DNA from: an uncultured Bacteroides sp.
GTDB lineage: Bacteria; Bacteroidota; Bacteroidia; Bacteroidales; UBA11471
Length of the DNA: 10,358 nt
Reading direction: 5' to 3'
NCBI GenBank assembly: GCA_905210875.1
Contig: CAJLYN010000066.1
Span: 1-10,358, forward strand
Part shown: positions 6,587 to 10,358 of the stretch, piece after piece
Layout of the letters: every line of letters begins with the position of its first letter
How positions within the stretch are numbered: the first letter of the stretch is position 1
The notes under the pieces: model-generated
What the model saw: the letters and a program-made list of their open reading frames with translations, nothing else
What the model was told of the DNA's origin: nothing
The model's database searches: none
Made by a program: the position numbers and the translations under genes

Positions 6587-8290
6587 TTATTTATCGTCTT
6601 CATCTAATTCTTCGCCGGGAATGTCGGGCGTCGTAACTTGTGTCTCCGCAGCACGTCTCAATGCTAAATCATATGCTTTACGATAATAACTTATAAAATG
6701 GCTCCACTGCGCTTCCGAAGCTGTATTCTGAGCCGATTGCGCCATCAATCGACGTGTCGTATCATCGGTTGTTGCCAGCCATTCTATGGTCTCGGACAGA
6801 TTTTCTGATACCTCGACGAAATTGAAATCGGTACGATGCAACACGGCAACGCCTTTGCCTTCAAGCCCGTAATTGGCCATATTCTTTATCCACATGCCGA
6901 AGCCCGACAAGTCGGTAATTACCGTAGGCACACCGAAGGCAATGCTTTCAAGCGGTGTATAGCCCCACGGCTCATAGTACGAAGGGAATGCCGTTGCATC
7001 AAGGCCTATCAACGTATCGTAGTAGGTATAATCAACAATACCGTCTTTTCCTGTTAGATATGAAGGTATGAATATGATTTTGAGTTTCGACTCTGCTTTC
7101 TGCGGAAAACCACAGTAACGAATCTGACTTATCACTTTATCTTGGTCTGTATTGTACAACGAGTGAGTAACATATGGGTCGGGCAATGGAGTGTTGTAGT
7201 CGCCATCCTCGACCAGGCGTTGTGATAAGTCGGTACGTGCTTCTTTTACCCAGGCCGGCACCATGACAAAAGCGATGATTTCTCGTTCGCCATTGTATCG
7301 CAGACGCAAACGATTAAGCGCATCGACATACATATCAATGCCCTTATTCTTAAACTCGTAACGCCCCGACGTAGCTACCAACAACGCATCATCGGAGGCT
7401 TTATATCCGATAAGTGCCGAAGCAATCTGCAACAGTCGTCGACGGGCAGCCGCACGCTTGGTCGCATAAAGTTCTCCTTTGGGGACAAAATCTCCCTCAA
7501 AGCCATTGAGCGTAACAACATCGGGAGCTTTTTCGAGCAACTGCTTACATTCAGCAGCCGTGACATCACTCACCGTCGTAAAGGCATGAGCAAAATGCGC
7601 TGCCTGACGTTCGAGAGAGTGCTTGGCTTCCATATTTAGCTCCTCGGCCATCTGTGTGCCGTTATATCCGAAAAGATATCCATACAACGGTTTATTGTTG
7701 CCCGCTATCGAACGCCCTATCGAAGTGGCATGTGTCGTAAATACGGTAGCCACAGCCGGTAATACCTTGCGTATATACAACAATCCCATACCCGTCTGCC
7801 ACTCATCAAAATGAGCAACGACCCGGTATTTTTCTCCTCCGATATATCGGTAATAGTGTTCAATGACTTTCGCTGCTGCACAAGCGAACATACAGCAATC
7901 GTCGTAATCGCCATAACCATGAAGCGACTTCACTCCGAAATCGTTCCACATATTGGCATATATGTCGTTACGTTGGGAGAAAAGGTCTTGAAAATCGACC
8001 AGTATAACCACAGGTTTTCCCGGGACGTTCCAGCGCCCTACACGCACTTTAAGACCATCTTTTAATGCTTGGGATTTCCATGCTTTCAGCAAGGTGTGCG
8101 ACTCAGTAAAATAGGGCGACGGCGCATTTTTCCACACATCGGGCCCGATAAACAGGTTCTTGTCTTTATTAATCTTTTGCAGCGTGCGGGCTTTTGTCGA
8201 TAATACAGTGTATATACCACCTACCAAATTACAGACTTCCCAGCTAACTTCAAAAAGAGAATCGGGATAGAGTTGCTCTCGCTCTGCCAT
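6587..8290 (-). CDS. Glycogen synthase, eukaryotic-like GT3 type
   Basis: A 567-residue retaining glycosyltransferase that extends alpha-1,4-glucan from a nucleotide-glucose. The N-terminal motif FEVSWEVCNLVGGIYTVLSTKA (13-34) is the signature of animal/fungal-type GT3 synthases and differs from the KxGGL motif of bacterial GlgA (GT5). Further landmarks are HFDEWQTG (160-167), TTHATSIGR (185-193), the nucleotide-side motif SGRYEFKNKGID (308-319), and the acceptor/donor motif FPSYYEPWGYTPLESIAFG (435-453), whose Glu440 and Glu448 match the conserved E-x7-E pair. The length is shorter than yeast Gsy2 and lacks its long regulatory tail; the C-terminus is acidic (EELDEDDK). UDP-glucose is the expected donor from family knowledge, but ADP-glucose cannot be excluded. 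It is the first gene of the glycogen operon, with a promoter at 8341-8348. Confidence 0.93.
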   Translation of the reverse strand: MAEREQLYPDSLFEVSWEVCNLVGGIYTVLSTKARTLQKINKDKNLFIGPDVWKNAPSPYFTESHTLLKAWKSQALKDGLKVRVGRWNVPGKPVVILVDFQDLFSQRNDIYANMWNDFGVKSLHGYGDYDDCCMFACAAAKVIEHYYRYIGGEKYRVVAHFDEWQTGMGLLYIRKVLPAVATVFTTHATSIGRSIAGNNKPLYGYLFGYNGTQMAEELNMEAKHSLERQAAHFAHAFTTVSDVTAAECKQLLEKAPDVVTLNGFEGDFVPKGELYATKRAAARRRLLQIASALIGYKASDDALLVATSGRYEFKNKGIDMYVDALNRLRLRYNGEREIIAFVMVPAWVKEARTDLSQRLVEDGDYNTPLPDPYVTHSLYNTDQDKVISQIRYCGFPQKAESKLKIIFIPSYLTGKDGIVDYTYYDTLIGLDATAFPSYYEPWGYTPLESIAFGVPTVITDLSGFGMWIKNMANYGLEGKGVAVLHRTDFNFVEVSENLSETIEWLATTDDTTRRLMAQSAQNTASEAQWSHFISYYRKAYDLALRRAAETQVTTPDIPGEELDEDDK

Positions 8291-8340
8291 ATCTATAATC
8301 TAAAAAATAGTATCTTTTTTAACTCGTAAAAAATATAGCA

Positions 8341-8348
8341 CAAAGGTA
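8341..8348 (-). promoter_or_regulatory. -7 promoter element of the glycogen operon
   Basis: The minus strand reads TACCTTTG, an exact TAnnTTTG match, 50 bases before the glycogen synthase start codon. Transcription would begin near 8337 with an AT-rich leader that shows no hairpin. No clear -33 element is visible. Confidence 0.6.
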
Positions 8349-8600
8349 TAACAAAAAAACGAGATATTAGTTACTCTCCTGGTTTATTTACACATTAAAC
8401 TTCTTCTCGCTTATGTTAATCAACTGCAAAACGGCCGTAAAATACGTCGTCGTGCGATTGCCTGCCCGTGGACGTTTATATTAAAAAATGCAAAAACAGG
8501 TGTAACATTAGAGGTAAAAAACAAATCACGACACAACATGAAGAAATAATTTCTTATGCAATTGAGTCTATTTTTCTCCGGAAGTTTATCAAAATACACG
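8349..8600. other. Divergent intergenic spacer, no gene seen
   Basis: The 350 bases between glycogen synthase and the GH43 gene (8291-8640) contain one -7 element per strand and otherwise no coding frame with family signals. Most of it is AT-rich. A G+C-richer patch at about 8428-8474 contains the palindrome ACGGCCGT (8431-8438) and a distant ACGTC / GACGT pair (8444-8448 with 8471-8475). I see no tRNA, terminator or recognisable riboswitch. Confidence 0.5.
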
Positions 8601-8608
8601 TAAATTTG
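8601..8608 (+). promoter_or_regulatory. -7 promoter element of the GH43 gene
   Basis: TAAATTTG is an exact TAnnTTTG match 32 bases before the ATG at 8641, giving a short leader of roughly 25-28 bases. The predicted transcription start falls at about the TTG at 8614, which argues against that codon as the translation start. Confidence 0.6.
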
Positions 8609-8640
8609 TCCTCTTGTCAATCTACATTTTCTACCATACC

Positions 8641-10347
8641 ATGAAACGAACATTCTTAACAACTCTACTTGCAACCGTATCCTGCAGTTGTCTTCTGGCG
8701 GCAACGCCCGACGAAACAGAACCGGCAAAAGCCCGCTTTGACCTGTTCTCCTATACGGGAAACGATGCCTATTACACCCTGCCCGAAAGATTTGACCCCA
8801 AACTCAACTACATCAATCCCATACTCTCGGGCACCTATCCCGACCCGAGTATCTGCCGTAAGGGCAACGACTACTACATGGTGAACAGCTCGTTCTGCTA
8901 CTTTCCGGGAATTCCCGTATGGCACAGTACCGACCTGGTGAACTGGAAGCAGATAGGCTATGCTCTCGACCGACCGTCGCAGCTCTCCATCAAGGACGGC
9001 ATGGGTACCAACGCCGGCATTTATGCTCCCGACATCAAATACAACCCGCACAACGACACTTTCTACCTGATTGTTACCGACATCGGGGGAAAAGGAAATA
9101 TCATCGTCAAGAGCAAAGATCCTGCCCAGGGGTGGAGTGAGCCTATCCGCGTACGTGAAGTGGGGGGTATCGACCCTTCTTTCCTTTTCGACACCGACGG
9201 AAAATGTTATATTGTCAACAACCAGAGCCCGGCCTATCCACCCGAATATGACGGACACTGCGCCATCTGGATTCGCGAGTACGACACCGAAACCGATAGA
9301 GTGTGCAGCCTAGCCACGGTACTGGTCGACAAAGGGGTACACCCCGAAGAGCGCCCCATCTGGATCGAAGGTCCTCACCTCTACCACATCGGCGACACCT
9401 ATTATCTGATGGCTGCCGAGGGTGGAACCGGACCTCAGCACTCCGAGGTCATCTTCTCATCGGACAAGCCGACAGGCCCCTTTACCCCCTGCCCCATCAA
9501 TCCCATACTCACACAACGCGACCTGCCCGCCGACCGGGAATTTCCTATTACCTGCACCGGACATGCCGACCTTGTAGAGACACCCGAGGGCAAATGGTGG
9601 GCGGTTTTTCTCGGTGTCCTCCCCTACGACGGCCATCACGACAACACCGGCCGCAACACCTTCTTGCTCCCGGTTGAGTGGAACGAGGAGCAACCCATCA
9701 TTCTTCCCCAAGGAGAGCGGGTAGCCACCTTCGGAGAGAAAGAAAACTTGGCTACGGGCCAGCTCCTGACCGGCAACTTCTCCTACACCGACAATTTCGA
9801 CACCCATCAGCCCGACATGAAATGGATTACCCTGCGTACTCCGAAAAGCATCTGGTGGGAACAGGCCGACGGTGTCATGAAACTCACACCACGCCCCTGC
9901 ACACTGGCCGAAAAGAAACAGCCCTCATTCCTGTGCCGATGGGTCAAACATGCCAACTACACGGCATCGACCCGCCTCGACTTTACACCACAGAAAGCCG
10001 GCGAACTGGCCGGTCTGGCGGTTTTCCAAGATGAAAAGGGGCATTATGTACTCGGGAAAAGAATGAACACACAGGGCGAATGTGAAGTGGTTGTCATACG
10101 CAGCGACAAAGAGGGCTCCCGCGTCGTGGCCCGACAACTCCTCGGTGCCAAGTGGCAGAAAAAAGCCATCTGGCTGCAAATCGAGAGCAAAGGTTCCTCC
10201 TATACTTTTGCCTACTCCCGCAACGGCAAGAAGTGGCACACGCTCGGAACCCCGCAAGAGGGACACATCATCACCACGCAATATGCCGGCGGATTTACCG
10301 GCTCGTCAATCGGTCTCTATGCCACGACAGCCGAGACCTCCCGCTAA
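8641..10347 (+). CDS. Secreted glycoside hydrolase family 43 (beta-xylosidase / arabinofuranosidase type)
   Basis: A 568-residue enzyme, complete, with its stop 11 bases from the window end. I chose the ATG at 8641 because it starts a proper signal peptide (MKRTFLTTLLATVSCSCLLAA, residues 1-21); an in-frame TTG at 8614 would add nine residues before it. The five-bladed GH43 propeller covers about residues 57-355, with the three catalytic acids Asp68 (YPDPS, general base), Asp178 (GGIDPSF, pKa modulator) and Glu243 (IEGPHLY, general acid). Residues about 380-565 form the C-terminal beta-sandwich typical of long beta-xylosidases of this family (FSYTDNFD...). It should cleave xylose or arabinose units from plant glycans in the periplasm or at the surface; exact specificity is not readable. 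It has its own promoter. Its G+C content is visibly above that of the other genes. It may be the edge of a polysaccharide-utilisation locus, but no SusC/SusD gene is in view. Confidence 0.94.
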   Translation: MKRTFLTTLLATVSCSCLLAATPDETEPAKARFDLFSYTGNDAYYTLPERFDPKLNYINPILSGTYPDPSICRKGNDYYMVNSSFCYFPGIPVWHSTDLVNWKQIGYALDRPSQLSIKDGMGTNAGIYAPDIKYNPHNDTFYLIVTDIGGKGNIIVKSKDPAQGWSEPIRVREVGGIDPSFLFDTDGKCYIVNNQSPAYPPEYDGHCAIWIREYDTETDRVCSLATVLVDKGVHPEERPIWIEGPHLYHIGDTYYLMAAEGGTGPQHSEVIFSSDKPTGPFTPCPINPILTQRDLPADREFPITCTGHADLVETPEGKWWAVFLGVLPYDGHHDNTGRNTFLLPVEWNEEQPIILPQGERVATFGEKENLATGQLLTGNFSYTDNFDTHQPDMKWITLRTPKSIWWEQADGVMKLTPRPCTLAEKKQPSFLCRWVKHANYTASTRLDFTPQKAGELAGLAVFQDEKGHYVLGKRMNTQGECEVVVIRSDKEGSRVVARQLLGAKWQKKAIWLQIESKGSSYTFAYSRNGKKWHTLGTPQEGHIITTQYAGGFTGSSIGLYATTAETSR

Positions 10348-10358
10348 CAACCCACACA

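Noticed and set aside
5795..6607. A 270-codon open frame on the plus strand opposite the phosphorylase N-terminal half
   Set aside because: It lies wholly antisense to a strongly conserved enzyme, its translation shows no family motif, and it has no promoter or start context of its own.
8614..8640. TTG at 8614 as the GH43 start codon
   Set aside because: It coincides with the predicted transcription start and would place nine extra residues before a good signal peptide that begins with MKRTF at 8641.
8655..8691. Lipoprotein lipobox in the GH43 signal peptide (Cys15 or Cys17)
   Set aside because: The residues before either cysteine (T-V-S-C, S-C-S-C) do not fit the usual lipobox, so an ordinary signal peptide is the more likely reading.
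8420..8728. A 102-codon minus-strand frame running from the GH43 signal-peptide region into the spacer
   Set aside because: It overlaps the GH43 start and promoter, has no recognisable domain and no -7 element upstream on that strand.

Overview
The window looks like a chromosomal segment from a member of the Bacteroidales (Bacteroidota). The evidence is AT-rich spacers with TAnnTTTG-type -7 promoter elements, A-rich starts without clear Shine-Dalgarno sequences, a eukaryotic-type (GT3-like) glycogen synthase paired with a DUF3417-type glucan phosphorylase, a tandem pair of Mip/FkpA-like FKBPs, and a secreted GH43 enzyme. I cannot assign a genus from the sequence alone. There are eight protein genes, no RNA genes, and no mobile elements or CRISPR.

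Left part (1-2302), all on the minus strand. An Lrp/AsnC regulator (44-511) has its own promoter and a near-perfect operator-like palindrome over the predicted transcription start. Upstream of it, and read in the same direction, lies a two-gene FKBP operon. A cytoplasmic-looking FKBP (1544-2128) is followed after 11 bases by a lipoprotein FKBP (687-1532), which ends in a strong intrinsic terminator (637-665).

Middle part (2303-3916). A class III-type sirtuin deacylase (2303-3007, plus strand) is divergent from the FKBP operon. It converges, with only 9 bases between stop codons, on a secreted alpha/beta-hydrolase esterase (3017-3916, minus). The divergent promoter region of about 170 bases holds two -7 elements and two leader hairpins.

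Right part (3929-8290), minus strand: the glycogen operon. Glycogen synthase (6587-8290) comes first, then alpha-glucan phosphorylase (3995-6550) after 36 bases, then a strong terminator (3929-3962). Polymer synthesis and phosphorolysis are therefore probably made from one transcript. No GlgB or GlgC gene is present in the window.

Far right (8641-10347), plus strand. A secreted GH43 glycosidase with a C-terminal beta-sandwich is divergent from the glycogen operon across a 350-base spacer. It is visibly richer in G+C than its neighbours and may be the edge of a polysaccharide-utilisation cluster beyond the window.

This is mostly ordinary core metabolism. I see no clear undescribed system. The points most worth a second look are the Lrp-gene palindrome, the sirtuin with a degraded zinc site, the lipoprotein FKBP with a duplicated N-terminal unit and altered pocket, and the hairpin plus U-tract in the FKBP operon leader.
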